64,000 nt of DNA, taken from contig JAJEKV010000567.1 in the NCBI GenBank assembly GCA_021234155.1, forward strand, positions 62,001-126,000, written 5' to 3'. This stretch comes from Isoetes taiwanensis (taxonomy: Eukaryota; Streptophyta; Lycopodiopsida; Isoetales; Isoetaceae). Made by a program: the position numbers and the translations under genes. Of this stretch, positions 33,812-45,709 are shown piece after piece. Positions within the stretch are counted from its first letter, which is position 1. Every line of letters starts with the position of its first letter. Under the pieces are notes generated by a model, which was not told the DNA's origin, did not search any database, and saw only the letters and a program-made list of their open reading frames with translations.

Positions 33812-36602
33812 TTTAATTGAAGTGTAATTTTTGTTAATTTAATACCATGACCTTATTCATGTCCTTTATTCCTATGCCTTTGCCTATCTGGATTCATATG
33901 ATACAAAGTTCATGTCTTCTGGATTTGTTCTAGTAATTACCTTTCCTTTAGTTATTAACAATTATGATAACCCAATGGAATAAAGCAACAAAAAGAAGCC
34001 AAAATAAGAATAAATATAAACAACAAAAAGAACAAAAAAACAAAGACGTCCAAACTGGCAGTTCTCAAACGGCAGAAATTCTTCAGTTTAAAGGCTCTCT
34101 AGGACAGATCGGAATTCTGATTCCTAAATCGACTCAATTCTTTGCATATTGAGTCTGGTTTTGCTCATATAATCCCTTGTTTCCCATGTTTCTACAAATT
34201 CTCAGAGAATCCAATATACACCACAAAACTATCAATCATCCTCAATTTGGCACTTTAGCCTCAGAATCGACTCTTCCAAAGCCATTTCGGCCCATTTCTA
34301 CGTAAATCCACTTTAATAGAGATAATTTGAAAAAGCTCTTAAAATGCCGAATGCCCCATATAATTCATTGTTGCTATTGTAAAGATAATTCCTCATACAA
34401 ATCCAATCCTTTCAGGAGGAAAAGGGTCCTTCTTAAGCCAAATCAACTTGATTTAACATGTATCTTATGGCCTTCCTCAAGTTCTTATATGCTACATATG
34501 GCACAAAAGCCCTTTTCGTAGCACTCAGAGCCACATACCAATACAATATATCTCTGATTTCTCATCAATATATAAACCCCATGATTTCTTATCAATACTT
34601 AGGCACCACTTTTCTTACCATAAGGCATGAAGAATTTGCAACATAGCACAACCATGAATTATAAGAATCAACAGAAAACCCCACCTGAAAAAGAAGATTG
34701 GTGCAGTCTCTTCAAGCTCTGGCCTCCAGAGCACCACAAAGCTCTAAAACCCTCCCTTGCAAATTAGTCACATTCCCAAAAGCCCTCTTTTAAAAATTCT
34801 CCTTTTTTTGTGAACCCTTTGCTTACATGGATATATGCCATGCATATATTCCAATTATCATGTAAATGATTATATGCAAATATTGTACAATTGGGCCTCC
34901 AACGGGCTAGGACCATTACACATATTCATGCAGATATACTAAATAGTATTTCTAGAGTGCGCTCTTTCTGAGCCGTGGATTTTGAATCAAAATTGCAATC
35001 CTATGGTTGTGGCCTCTCAAAATTTTGGAACCTGTGGTTGTGGCCCCCTATTAATGAACCCCAGAACAATGTGTTACCTGATCATATCTCTTCAATCAAA
35101 GCTTGAAAAAAGGCTGGTGGGCAAATATGTTAGGCATTCTTAGGGCAACGCCCTTGTAGATTGTTTCTTCCAGGCCTCTAGCTGTAGCCACAGATCACGG
35201 GCTAGGAAGAATTATCAGCAGCTAAATGGGGTTTCATGAATCTTTGTTGATTTTTTTAAGCTCTAGTCATACCTAGCTTTCGGCTGGTTCCAGAGCTCGG
35301 CAAGCTAGTTTTTACACGATTTTTTATTTTATAGAAGGCAGTCCATGCGAAATTCCTTCTAGCTCCCTCTGAATCGGTTTAGCAAGGCGGACTGAACTGG
35401 ATCGGCTCAAGCAGTTTGGGTAAACCAACAAAAAACCACCCATGCATGTGTCAATCAAAAATTGCATCTACCAAACTCAAGCATGTCTAATGGATGTCAT
35501 CATGTTAGGTTGAAAAGATAAGCATATATGTGATGGCGAGCCTTTACCAAAAGGCATCATTCAACAAACTTCAGATCTAACTCTTAAGCCATTATGGAAC
35601 TCTCGAGATGCAAAGGCATGTTCATCCTGTTTAGTTGTATAGATATATGAAAGAATCTAAAAGGCTTGACGATGACTAATGTCTAAAGACCAAATAATTG
35701 TGCAGGATAACTTGGATGCTCCAGAAAACGCACCACCATGGATGTCATTAACATGCAGATTTCTATATTTTCTAGTTTCCTGCACACAACTTCAACATCA
35801 TTCTCTTCGACTACGATGGAGTGGTGATAAATGGATTGAACTTTCATGGAACAAACGTGCAACACACATATTGCAATGAATCAGACTAAATGGCCAGTGT
35901 GTGTCTCCTCTCAATTGTCGTCGTGATTTCATGAGCCAGAATTATCTTAATCATTGTCGTTCGAAAGATAATGTGCTGAGCCATATTTTTGCTATTATTT
36001 TTTATTGTTGTGAATTGAAGAAGCAAATGTTAGTGCTCAAAATGCAAAATATAGGGATTTAATTCTTTACTTACACTCCTCCGATCTTTCCTTCTTGGAT
36101 CTACATGTATTGAAGGATTTTTCATAAGAACATGCTAAGTTCTATGCGTGTAACATTGTGCCTTCATATACGCGGCCCCATGGAAATGCAAGTATAATCA
36201 CAAGCATGTGAGCAAAGGCAAAATGGGAGCTTAGCTGGAATTCCATCGTTTGCATGTTAATATCATTTTCATATTTCCAATAGTTAAATGCCTCATCTAA
36301 CAAACGCAATTGCTAGCAGACATAAAGCATGGCAGAGCTTTTATAGTTATGAATGATTACCGTCCTAGCTTTGCAATGGACTTTGAAACTATTGATAAAT
36401 AGTTTCCCTCTACCCATGTCCATGCAAATAGGATTTGTTTGAAGACGCATATGCTTTTTCAACGCTCTCTTTCCGCTCTACTTACTTGTTGGATGTGATA
36501 GTGTGAGATAAATCTCACTTTATTGGATGTCATGATAGTATGTTGTATTCCTGATTCTCAAATCCAAATGAAGACTATTATAGAAAGCAAAAAAGAATGA
36601 AT
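33812..36602. other. AT-rich interval without a recognisable gene
   Basis: An A-rich Lys/Gln/Asn frame (33964-34152) is low-complexity. The block at 34922-34984 repeats 31140-31203. Nothing else is recognised. Confidence 0.35.
34922..34984 (+). repeat. 63 bp dispersed repeat, copy B
   Basis: About 80% identical by eye to 31140-31203, same strand, including TAAATAGTATTTCTAGAGTG. The text after it diverges. Confidence 0.5.
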
Positions 36603-37621
36603 GATTTTTATCGTCCACGGAGACCAATCGACCTATGGAACCCAATGAAGGAGAGCAAGAAACTTTTATTACTGTCCGCGTTAAAAAAAACCCTTCTTGA
36701 AGGGTTTTCGACGGAAAAACCGTGGCAGTAATAAGAATGCTGTCAAACTGTACAGGTATACATCATCATAAAAAATATATATATATATATATACATGTCA
36801 AGTGTTTGCCCAAGGACATAGCTGATCTCATATATCCATGACCTCCTGAAGGTATGATACCAACGTCCGTACAGACGCCATGCTCAATGTCACATGTAGC
36901 GGCTGGCCAGGCCTGACCAACTCATCATAGCTCGTCCGGATTTGATCATATGCTGGGCAGCTTTGAAGGGTATGCCATTCATCCTCAACGACTCCCATTT
37001 GGCAAAGATTGACAAAGCACGTTTCCGCGTGACTCACCAATTCATGCGGAGTCTCAATCCGAGAGATGATGTGCCCTCGTGTGAATGGAGGCAATGAGTG
37101 CGCCTTTTCATAGGCAAATGGGTACGAGGTAGCATTGAGGGCCCTGGATCCAATGTGGGATTTACGGACGCTAGTATGTTGTCTTGACTGTTCAGGGCAA
37201 TCGGCATCGAGGAGCTTGCTAAGGACAAAGATACGTGCCTCAAGCCATGGCGATTTTGCTCTCATTTGCACATGTATGCTTGTGCTCTTGCACATTCCAT
37301 CTAGCCAACCATTGAGCTCTCTTTTTCCTTCAGGCCTTAAGGCACTGCGGCTCCATTGCCATGATATAAACTAGGTTACGAAGACGAGCATCATTCATAT
37401 TGACCATCTTCTGAAAATAGATATGGCGATCAAGGCACTTCCCCTCTTCCCCATCTGCTTGAAATTTGATATGGATATGGACTTCCCTAGTGCTCATACC
37501 AAGAAGGCTTTTCGCACTGCTCAAGTCATTCGAGGTAGTGAGGGACACTCGGCCCTATAATTCAACCCCGTATAAAAGGACAAGCTGCATGTCTGCTGGA
37601 GTGTAAGCTAGGTGGTCCACC
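36603..37621 (-). mobile_element. LINE-3, 3' part
   Basis: The - strand copy ends at ATTTTTATCGTCCACGGAGA (36605 onwards) and has the family stem-loop at 36666-36734 (TTATTACTGTCC ... GGCAGTAATAA). The ORF part (37295-36828) reads HAETCFVNLCQMGVVEDEWH and TLQSCPAYDQIRTSYDELV, the C-terminal Cys-Cys-His-Cys region after the LINE reverse transcriptase. 37548-37330 continues upstream (YFQKMVNMNDARLRNLVYIM). A jump near 37570 compared with LINE-4 shows an internal deletion, and the copy ends at the foldback relative at 37622. A (TA)n run occurs at 36776-36793. Confidence 0.7.
36666..36734 (-). repeat. conserved LINE 3' stem-loop (LINE-3 copy)
   Basis: The outer stem TTATTACTG...CAGTAATAA encloses an AACCCTT/AAGGGTT hairpin and a GGTTTT-CGACGGA-AAAACC hairpin. 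Equivalent structures sit at 17633-17700, 57400-57465 and about 63075-63140. Confidence 0.65.
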
Positions 37622-37785
37622 GGTATATCAAAACTTGTACAAGCATACCCCACAAACGAGAATTTGCTATCTACGGTTTAAATCGAGGAATAACTAGCAA
37701 ACATGCCATCCAATAGCACTCGATGCCCGGAGTCATCCCCCATGTGAATATGTTTAATTTGAAAGTGTTAAATGTAATGGTCGTT
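37622..37785. mobile_element. partial relative of the 33441-33811 foldback element
   Basis: CAAAACTTGTACAAGCATAC, CCCACAAACGAG, CTCGATGCCCGGAGTCA and CCCCCATGTGAATATG match 33621-33746 in order and strand. The left arm is missing and the right arm is eroded. It starts where the LINE-3 sequence stops, so the two junctions are linked. Confidence 0.6.
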
Positions 37786-39645
37786 TGGTCACACTGACAT
37801 CAAGAAGGCTACGCTTTCATCATCCTCCACATATGGTTTTCTAGTGCTTTTAGCATCTATTTCTTGGCTGATTGGCCGACCTCTGCCTCTCCTTCTCCTC
37901 TTGCCTTATAAAAATCAAAGCAAGAAATCAACTAAAAATATCTGAATTGAGAAGCATTGTTCCAAATATCAGCAATTACCTCTACCAAAAATGCCATGGC
38001 TTGAAGAAAATTACAAGAAACCAGCGGATCACCTTTCAAATCTGGCCTCATCTCAGACCTTCACCCTCCATGACTAATGTAACCCTAGCAAAATTCCTGA
38101 AAAGTCAAACTTTTGCATCCATGTCATAAATGTAACCTATTCACATATGAATATGCTTCCTAAACCTTCATGAATCTTATGTTCTTTTTATATGGTCGTC
38201 ACGAAAGGGCACACAGTAATACAAGCATTGTAAGTGGAAACAATAATATATTGATGACTTTAAAGCAAGACTCTCGAGGTATAAATTATAGTGGCTAAAC
38301 TTTGCGTGTATGTTCAATTTTAAGCTGGATCTTGGCATTTTAATGGAAAAGATTAAAAATATCACAATAATGAAATAAAATAACCTGCTTTCGAAATGAT
38401 CAAGGGGAGGAAATTTCATCTGATTTCACTTCAGATTATTTCTTATAATATGTTGCTGTTGTTGAAATGTTATGTGGCATTGAAACGTCATTCTATGCCT
38501 TGAAATAGCGCATGAAATATCCTTCCTAGGTCATCTCGAGGAAAATGTTTTCTCTTGGGACATTACCTAGGGGTTGGGAGGGACACCTGGCTCGGCTCAA
38601 GGTAATGTCCTATGAGGAACAATCAACGGAAGTTGGGTCAGCCATTTTTTGTTGAGAGTAAACGGTGATGCCATGTGGCATTCTTTCTATTCTGGAATAG
38701 AAGTTGGGCTCCATATTCCGGCAACAACAATTATTCCAGGTTAACAGGTCATTCCCTTGTTTTTTCCTTAACAACCAGAAGAAAACCAAAAGATCTGACA
38801 TGAAGTCGGTTTAACAAGAAGACTGAAGTTGAATAGCCTAAACAGAATCCATCTTACCTGAGATCAAACGGAAAAGTCTCCTCTGATTTTGCTACCCTGC
38901 TTTTCCCTGTTCTTCGTCTTATTTTGAATCAACCCACCGGAGTTAGCAGGCTTTGATCGATCTTGCTGAAACATGGACTCAAAATTAGAAATGTTATCCT
39001 GGCATGCATGAATAATAATTTATATAACTCACTTGTCCACTGCCTCCAAATACTTTCTACTTCGTCCCATTTGCAAGCAAACAAGCCGTTTCTTTGCTCT
39101 TCTGAAGCAGGGTTTGCTCCAGTTCTTCCCCTCCATATCTACAAAATTTCCTTAAAAATGGTCTTCTTTTTCGTTTTTTCTTCTCTAAGCCCATTTTGCA
39201 CAAAAGTCCCATAATTTACGCCTACAAAAATTGTTAATCACGAAAAAAATCCTCTGTTTTTTTCCATTTCTTGCCCAAAAAATCCCGCAAAACCTTGACA
39301 AGAAATTCTCTTCATGTGAAGAAATCCTCTGCACGCATGTGAAAAATGCTATGTACAAACAACAAAACGCCTTGGCGGCTTTTACCTAGCGGAGTGCTAG
39401 CTTGCGAATAAGGGCCGTGCCATAGCGGAGCTCGAGATAAGGATGAAGGCGACGAAAGGGGGATCAAAATGGCTCCCAACTTCTCGTGTTGGGGAGATAT
39501 AGCGGGGTTCCCCTTTTACGGTTTGGAAGGATTTTGCTCCCGCTTCCGGCCGGTCGCGGCCCAATTCCGAGGCGGAAAGGGTCCCTGTTCCATTCCCCTG
39601 TACATTATCCCTAACATAACAACTGCTAAGAAAATTGTCAAGCAG
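37786..39645. other. interval without a recognisable gene
   Basis: Mostly AT-rich text. A short GC-richer piece (39340-39600) has frames without motifs. Confidence 0.35.
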
Positions 39646-39830
39646 TCTTCAAAAGCTGTATAGTCAATAGATTGACTCAATGCCCAAATAGCAACTTTTT
39701 TGGAAAGTCAGTGGTTGTGGTGGTACAAATAAGCACTCTCCAAAAGGTGTATAGTCAATAGATTGACTCAATACCCAAATATCAACTTTTCTGGAAAGCC
39801 AGTGGTTGAATGGATGGTACAACAATTATC
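39646..39830. repeat. tandem duplication, 91 bp unit, two copies
   Basis: GTATAGTCAATAGATTGACT is at 39658 and again at 39749, followed in both by CAATRCCCAAATA.CAACTTT and TGGAAAG(T/C)CAGTGGTTG. The copies differ at a few positions. Confidence 0.7.
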
Positions 39831-40724
39831 CAAATCATAGATTCCCCAATCTCCCATGTCTTCCGAGTGTACTGCCATTTCCCAAGTCTTTTATTCTTGT
39901 TGAGAAATTAAATTTACCCAAAATATAGTGTCGTGGCAGAATCATGACCATTGAAGATTCTGTGGGATGGAATCACCAATCATTAGGATTGTGCCATATC
40001 ACTACGTCAAGGTAAGTGGATAAGCCTTCCATCAGTTTCTTGGATCATTTTTTTGCAGAATGACAAATTGCCTTAACAAAATCTGCAAAATCCGGTCAAG
40101 CTTACCTTGGCGTACTATAGGTCACGGGGCTGGCAACAATGCCTTCCCCCTTTCCATTCCATAACATTAAGGATAAATTTAATGTCACAAGGTTTGATTC
40201 TTATTTTTATCGGGGGCTATTAAGTACCCATGAATGTTCGCAAGCGGTTGGTTCACTAAACCGAAAAAAAAGGGGCTTGAAAATTCGTCTCCAAACAGCC
40301 TGTTATTTCAAGGCAAAAAACTTAGTCGATGTCCACCTGATTGCAGCTAGTGGTCACGCCTGATCTGCCATCTCAGGTTAAGCGGCGCATTTAAGCAGTC
40401 GTCCCAAGTTTCGTGGCCCGCTAGTAGAGTCTTAGAAAAAGTAGGAAAAAGAAAATTAGCGGCAAATTTCAAGCCCCCTTTTTTTTCGTTGTAGAATTTT
40501 CGTCAATCAAAAATTTCGGGGGAAAATTTCTTGAAATTTTTTGGCGAAAGGTGGAAATTTTCTTATCGACGGTGACACATGTTGGTGACCCAAGCTTGGG
40601 TGTAATTGGCGTAATTTCATCGAGAGGATAAAATTCTGGCGGCGAAAATTTCTACTTCCTAAATTACATGTTGTGTGACCTAAGCTTGATGTAATTGGAC
40701 GCTAGTGTAAATGCCATTTGAGAG
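39831..40724. other. non-coding interval with GCGAAAATTT-type motifs
   Basis: Between 40440 and 40660 variants of G(C/G)GAAAATTTC recur (for example GGGGAAAATTTC, GGCGGCGAAAATTTC, TGGAAATTTTC). The same flavour of motif recurs at 44560-44890. No gene is seen. Confidence 0.4.
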
Positions 40725-40837
40725 GGATAACACCTTGGAATGAGGGTGTTATGCCCTATTATAACAAACTAGGGCCAAGGCCGGAGGCCCGAGTTTGTTA
40801 TAGTAGGGCATAACACCTGAGTTCTAGGGTGTTATCC
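40725..40837. repeat. 113 bp nested palindrome
   Basis: The inner arms (40745-40776 and 40786-40817) read GGTGTTATGCCCTA, TTATAACAAACT, AGGGCC and their reverse complement with one or two differences, around a 9-nt centre. The outer arms GGATAACACC (40725) and GGTGTTATCC (40828) pair as well. The whole can form one long hairpin. Related scraps (ATAACAAACTAGG) continue to 40925. It ends about 390 bp before the HPP start codon. Confidence 0.75.
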
Positions 40838-41227
40838 GCCTTAACAACCTGAGCCCAAGAGTTTTATGGTGGTTTTGTAGTGGTTTCCATAACAAGCTAG
40901 GTCATTTCGTATAACAAACTAGGTGTTTATCGGCTTTTTAATGTGTTACTGGTAGGTAACACCACTATAACCGACGGCTGAGATTTGATCTCAGCATTAA
41001 AACTTAGGGCCAGGTTGTTAAAGGTTGTTAAGCAGTCTAGAATATACCAAGTAGGCCCATTTCATTCTGAACCACGGTTCCTGGTACCCACCGCTCCTTT
41101 TTTGCGTAGCTCTATTTTGGGAGCGCCTTTCCGATCATGCACAAGCCACTCCCTTTGCCTCTTCCCAAGGGTCATAAAAAAATGGATTTTCATATTATAT
41201 TCCAGTCTCCAGAGTTTGCTCTTGGCT

Positions 41228-42252
41228 ATGGCGGCTTTGAAGGTCCCGGCCATGCTTTCTCGCCAGTCAGTTAGTCTCTTTGATCCATTCCAAACATCAT
41301 CTTTTGCAAATTGCAAGATCACAGGAAAAACCCACCTGAAATTAAGTACTCTTACAAAGCTTCAGCCTTCAACTTTAAAAGTTAGGTTCTCTGTTAGAGC
41401 AAATGCTGCTACACCTGGCGCACTCTCTGGAGCTCCAGGAAAAGGGGCTGAAGGAAAATGGTTAAGTGATGTTGTCTGGCCTGCTGCAGGTATGGATTTT
41501 TCTCTGTCTGTTAGCCTCATATGGGAAGAAATGGGATTTCTTTTAAGCTATTGGGATGTAATTTCTGTGTTTTTTTGGTTCTTTGTTTTTTATAGGAGCT
41601 TTTGCAGCTATGGCAGCTATGGCTGGAGTGGACAAGTTATTGGAGCCACTCGGTTTGACATTTACAATAGCCCCTTTTGGTGCAGTATGTGCAGTTCTAT
41701 TTGTCACACCTAAATCTCCAGCAGCACAAGTATGTATAGAACATTCCATTACTTTTTAAACATTGTATTCTTACTTATAGGTTGTCCCTCATAATTTTAT
41801 AGAAGCATAATATTATCATCTCCCACATGGCTTGTGGTTTGCTCGGTGTTGTTGCACTTGCTGTGTTCGGCCCGGGTTGGATTGCTCGCAGTGTAGCCCT
41901 AGCATCTTCTATTGCCTTCATGCTTTTTACAGACTCCTTCCATCCTCCAGGTAGAGGATGTGTTATGCATGTAACAGTTTTGCTTATTTGATGAGTTTGC
42001 TAACTGTAAATAAGGCATTATCTACAGCTGCAGGACTGCCTATCCTTTTTATTGATGCTCCAAAGTTCCACCATCTCCAATGGTGGTATATCTTATTCCC
42101 AAGCACAGTTGGCTGCTTTTTGCTATTTGTTTTGGTGAGAATCTGAAGTATTTGATTCTTCATATTCTGAGTTTAGTGCATGCTAATTCCTTTTTGTACT
42201 TGTGTTCCAGCAAGAAATTGTGGTGTTTCTTCGTGAGAATGTGAAATTCTGA
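41228..42252 (+). CDS. HPP-family integral membrane protein, plastid-targeted (nitrite transporter-like)
   Basis: Five exons: 41228-41489, 41596-41729, 41803-41950, 42028-42134, 42211-42252. All four introns (106, 73, 77, 76 bp) have GT-AG ends and the joined frame encodes 230 residues without a stop. Residues 1 to about 60 are Ser/Lys/Arg-rich with few acidic residues (MAALKVPAMLSRQSV...), a typical chloroplast transit peptide. The remainder has about four to five hydrophobic spans (AFAAMAAMAG, TIAPFGAVCAVLFV, GLLGVVALAVFG, SVALASSIAFMLF, LFPSTVGCFLLFVL). The family signature H-P-P is at 179-181 in FHPPAAGLP, and FGPGW, APFGAVC and KFHHL are also family-typical. Arabidopsis relatives (NITR2;1 group) sit in the chloroplast envelope and import nitrite for nitrite reductase. 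The ATG at 41228 is preferred over the upstream in-frame 40985, because it begins the transit peptide. The gene appears intact; direct transport activity is inferred from the family. Confidence 0.9.
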
Positions 42253-43456
42253 ACCATTTTTGTGGCTTATACTGGGGCCTGGAGGATTCAAACTGAATCT
42301 AAGATGTCACTTCTTTCTTTAAAAACTCTTGTGGAAGGCTATTATGATGGCATTCCTTCATCAAAGGTATATATTTCTCTCTCTCTCACAAGGATAATGG
42401 ACATTCTTTCTGTTAAAAAGGAGCGGAGACAGAGACTTTACTTAATACAACAAATGGGATTCACAATCATTGTTCTGGCTGAAGTGCATGGCAATGCAAA
42501 TGCTGGTTTGGAATGCCCAGCAAGTGCAGAAAGGAAAGTTCAAAAATGGCTTCTTTGAGTGTTTTTATGAAAAAAAGGGCAACTTTCTGCATTAGCAATT
42601 TATTTTATAGATAATATATAAAATGTGTTGCCCATAAATTATGGGCTATGTAATTGGTTTGTGCGGCCTTCAAAGTTCAAATTAGATTCATTGCATGCAT
42701 GAGGAACAAATCAATTGGAAAGATGATGGCTAAATGTTCCTCTATGTCATCTTTTGTTAATTTCTGGCAGATGGGAAGAACAATCTGATTATTTTAAGAT
42801 GGGAAGAACAATGTGATTATTTTAACATAGAAATTGTCTGAAGGAAGCAAATTGAAAGGGAACAAATATTTTAAAATATTGAAATAGACTTACGAAAGCA
42901 ATGCCAACATATATCCCCTTACTCAAAAATCTCTTCTTTTGTACCCATGCTCTTTTCATACTTCCAAGTGTTTGTATCCCTTCCTGGCAACATTCCCCCC
43001 TTTATAGCGTGTTCCATTTCCGTTATCGCTCATTCACTGTAACCTCTTTTATATCTAACATTGTCAACCATCACAAAACCATTGAATTAAGAAGCAATAC
43101 ACGAAAATCAGCACTGAAATACAGGGACATCGATTTTTCAAACCATGTGAAGACAGCCTTTATATTACAAGTAAGAACAACGGTGGCATTCATATATATT
43201 CACAACAGAACATCATGCTGCTGCTGGCAATCCTAACCACACTAACTTCACTCATAACAAAATATTTACAGACACAAGGCCGAAGCCAAGAACACAGAAA
43301 CAAACACTGCAACACGACCCAACCCATCGGCGGCCGCATGTCTTCAAACACGCATAGTCCCATGATGCCTCCCGCCATACGATCTAGCGATTCGGATGGC
43401 GCACAAGAACACCCTTCAGCGGATTCACATGCCCACGAAAACATCGGTATTTTGCC
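42253..43456. other. HPP gene 3' flank, no further gene seen
   Basis: Probable 3' UTR, then AT-rich sequence. Frames at 42262-42558 and 42901-43236 have no recognisable domain. Confidence 0.35.
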
Positions 43457-44390
43457 TCAGCGAAATTTTGGGGTCCTCCATCTCAAGCACTCCAAAGCAT
43501 CCCGAATCCTCTCAGATTTGCTGTAATTGCATTTGTTCTTCACATCTCTAATCCCGCTAAGAACCTCCTTCGATAGCAAATCGACGTCCACATGAACATG
43601 AAAGCATTTAGACCTCTTCCTGACAACACGATTTACATTGCAGCTCTGCGAATCCTCCGCTGATTCGCCCTCCGAATCATTGTCTATCTTTATGATCTCC
43701 CGAGCCAACCCATTGTCACCACTACCAGCTACCGCAACCTCATTCACTACCACACCTACAATCAGCAATATTTACATGTCAACATGTGAGACAGAAACCC
43801 ACCGCCACTACCTAATCTACATCAACACTCTTATCGCCCCAATGCAAAGGGATAAACTCTGGCCAAGGCTCATAAAGGGCAGGAGCAGGGGCATCTGTGG
43901 GCACACGCTGCTAACACATCCTCATCGTCACTGCACTCAACATCATTCTCCACTTCATCCCAAATCCGCTTTATCCTCCTCCCAACGCGCTCTACAGGGA
44001 CAATCCCAGGTGGTGTACCAAAGATTACCGAACGCACATCCTTAATGGAAGCGCATGCCAGGTTTAACGTGAGTCTCCACGCCGCTTCAACTTCGGCTAT
44101 TTGTGATATGAATCGCTAGTTCATGGGCAAGCACCCATGCGTGCTTAAAACAAACTTATGGGTCCTCAACATTGCGATCCGCGGCCTGCTCCAAAGATGC
44201 ACTAAATTCGCCTCTTGCCATGGTATAAAACAAAATGGCGGGGCCCTAGCCAAGAGATTTCGATTGTCAAAGTGACACATGACTTGATTTCACCTTCGCA
44301 CCATACAATGCATATCTGGTCTTTTCCCCTAGCCATCCGGTCGCACTCACATTCTTCACATGATGCCCGAAATGCATTTTTTACCAAGAT
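43457..44390 (-). pseudogene. coding-like fragments, possible hAT (BED-type) transposon remnant
   Basis: Frame 43768-43457 reads VNEVAVAGSGDNGLAREIIK, then KCFHVHVDVDLLSKEVLSGI and YSKSERIRDALECLRW. Frame 44387-44202 contains ASCEECECDRMARGKD and WCEGEIKSCVTL; the C..C spacing and trailing Cys loosely resemble the BED zinc finger that starts plant hAT transposases (C..C...GG...RI..HL......C). Protein-like text also appears on the - strand at 45300-45125 (RMSCGEAMDEPSSIDVSVTV). The pieces are on one strand in the expected order, but no catalytic block is recognisable, so the assignment is tentative. Confidence 0.25.
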
Positions 44391-44559
44391 CCTTTAAGCA
44401 ATACCCAATCATACAGCCAGAAGCGGTCGGCTTTGTGTCCTTCGGGGCATTGCATAGAATTACTCCCTACTGGGTTTGTGAGTATCGGCTAGGGATAGGT
44501 TCAATCTGTTAGACGTTTTATCGCGAATCATTATGAATTGTATCTGACACATAAACAAC

Positions 44560-44890
44560 ATTGAAAGCGTCGCAGCGAAATTTTTTTCAGCGTTAAAAAG
44601 TGAAAACAGCGTCTGCGAATGCAAAAAAAATCGACGTCGGCGAACCTTAAATGCTTGCGTCGCGAAATATTACCGGCGTCGCAGCGATCTGAAAAGAACC
44701 GGCGTCTGTAGTCTTTTTCTGAAAAAAAATTTTGAATTTCGTCTTCTGGCGAAACAAGCGATGGCGTCTGGCGAAAATTTTTTTTTCTTCGTGCCAGCTG
44801 ATCTGAGGAAGGTTTTCGCGTGCGGCTTTCGGCGTCTGGCGGTTTTCTTTTTCGGCGTCGCGAAAATTTTTCGGCCGTGAGGGTTTTAAT
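44560..44890. repeat. degenerate GCGTCGCGAAA motif cluster
   Basis: Variants of GCGTCKGCGA and GGCGAAAATTT recur at least ten times in 330 bp (GCGTCGCAGCGAAATTT, GGCGTCTGGCGAAAATTT, GGCGTCGCGAAAATTTTT). The spacing is irregular, so this is not a simple tandem repeat; clusters of short motifs like this occur in subterminal regions of CACTA-like transposons. Confidence 0.45.
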
Positions 44891-45709
44891 GCGTTAAATC
44901 ACATTATTTTATTAAAAAATCACGTATTTTTTGACTTTATCGTCGGGGAATTTTAATTTTATGCGTATAGAACTATCCACGATCCAGTAAGATATTTCTT
45001 CAATCGACATTCACCATAATTTGGAGTGCTAAAGGTTGCTTGGCGCAACTCAAGGACACCTTTGGATATGAATATGGTCTAGCTCGGACCCAGCTCTTGG
45101 TGACGACTCGGGATATACATTCCTTATCTAGAAGCTACAAACTGAAACATCTGATGCTTCCCATACATCAAGCCCATCCACACTTACTGTTACACTCACG
45201 TCAATAGAAGAAGGCTCATCCATAGCCTCACCACAACTCATTCGTGGCCTCTTATTCTTTCCTCCCCCGCCACCACCTTCTTTGGCAAGCCGAGCATTAA
45301 AGGGGCGTAGAAATATCGATCTAGCAAGCGACCTCGTGTTGGTGTGGCGGGATCACGAGAGATAAGCATTTCACGGCAGGAGATTTATTCGTTATATCAT
45401 ATGACATCACTCTCCATGCAGCCTCCATTGCTGATAGATAACGTGCCCTCAAGTAATCATTTATTTCATCCTTATGAGGGTCTAGGAGCTTGTTACGATG
45501 ATATATGGCACGAGGTTGCCTATAGTACTCTGTTTGATCGCTGATCCTAATTTAGCGGTTCCCCTAGCCTCTTCATGGTGATTGCCTAATGGGTGCCGAC
45601 ATGTCGCCAGTGACTTGGATGGCGCGTCGTGGTGGTTTCCCGTCGACAATCGCGCCCTTTCCTAACAAACGGACCGCCTCCCAGCAGCTCTAGGCCCGCC
45701 GGCCGCATG
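44891..45709. other. unassigned interval
   Basis: No intact gene. The - strand at 45340-45125 has protein-like text mentioned with the possible hAT remnant. Confidence 0.3.

Noticed and set aside
40985-41227. Upstream in-frame extension of the first HPP exon
   Set aside because: The extension has no resemblance to the family, and the ATG at 41228 opens a typical transit peptide. The extension is probably 5' UTR.
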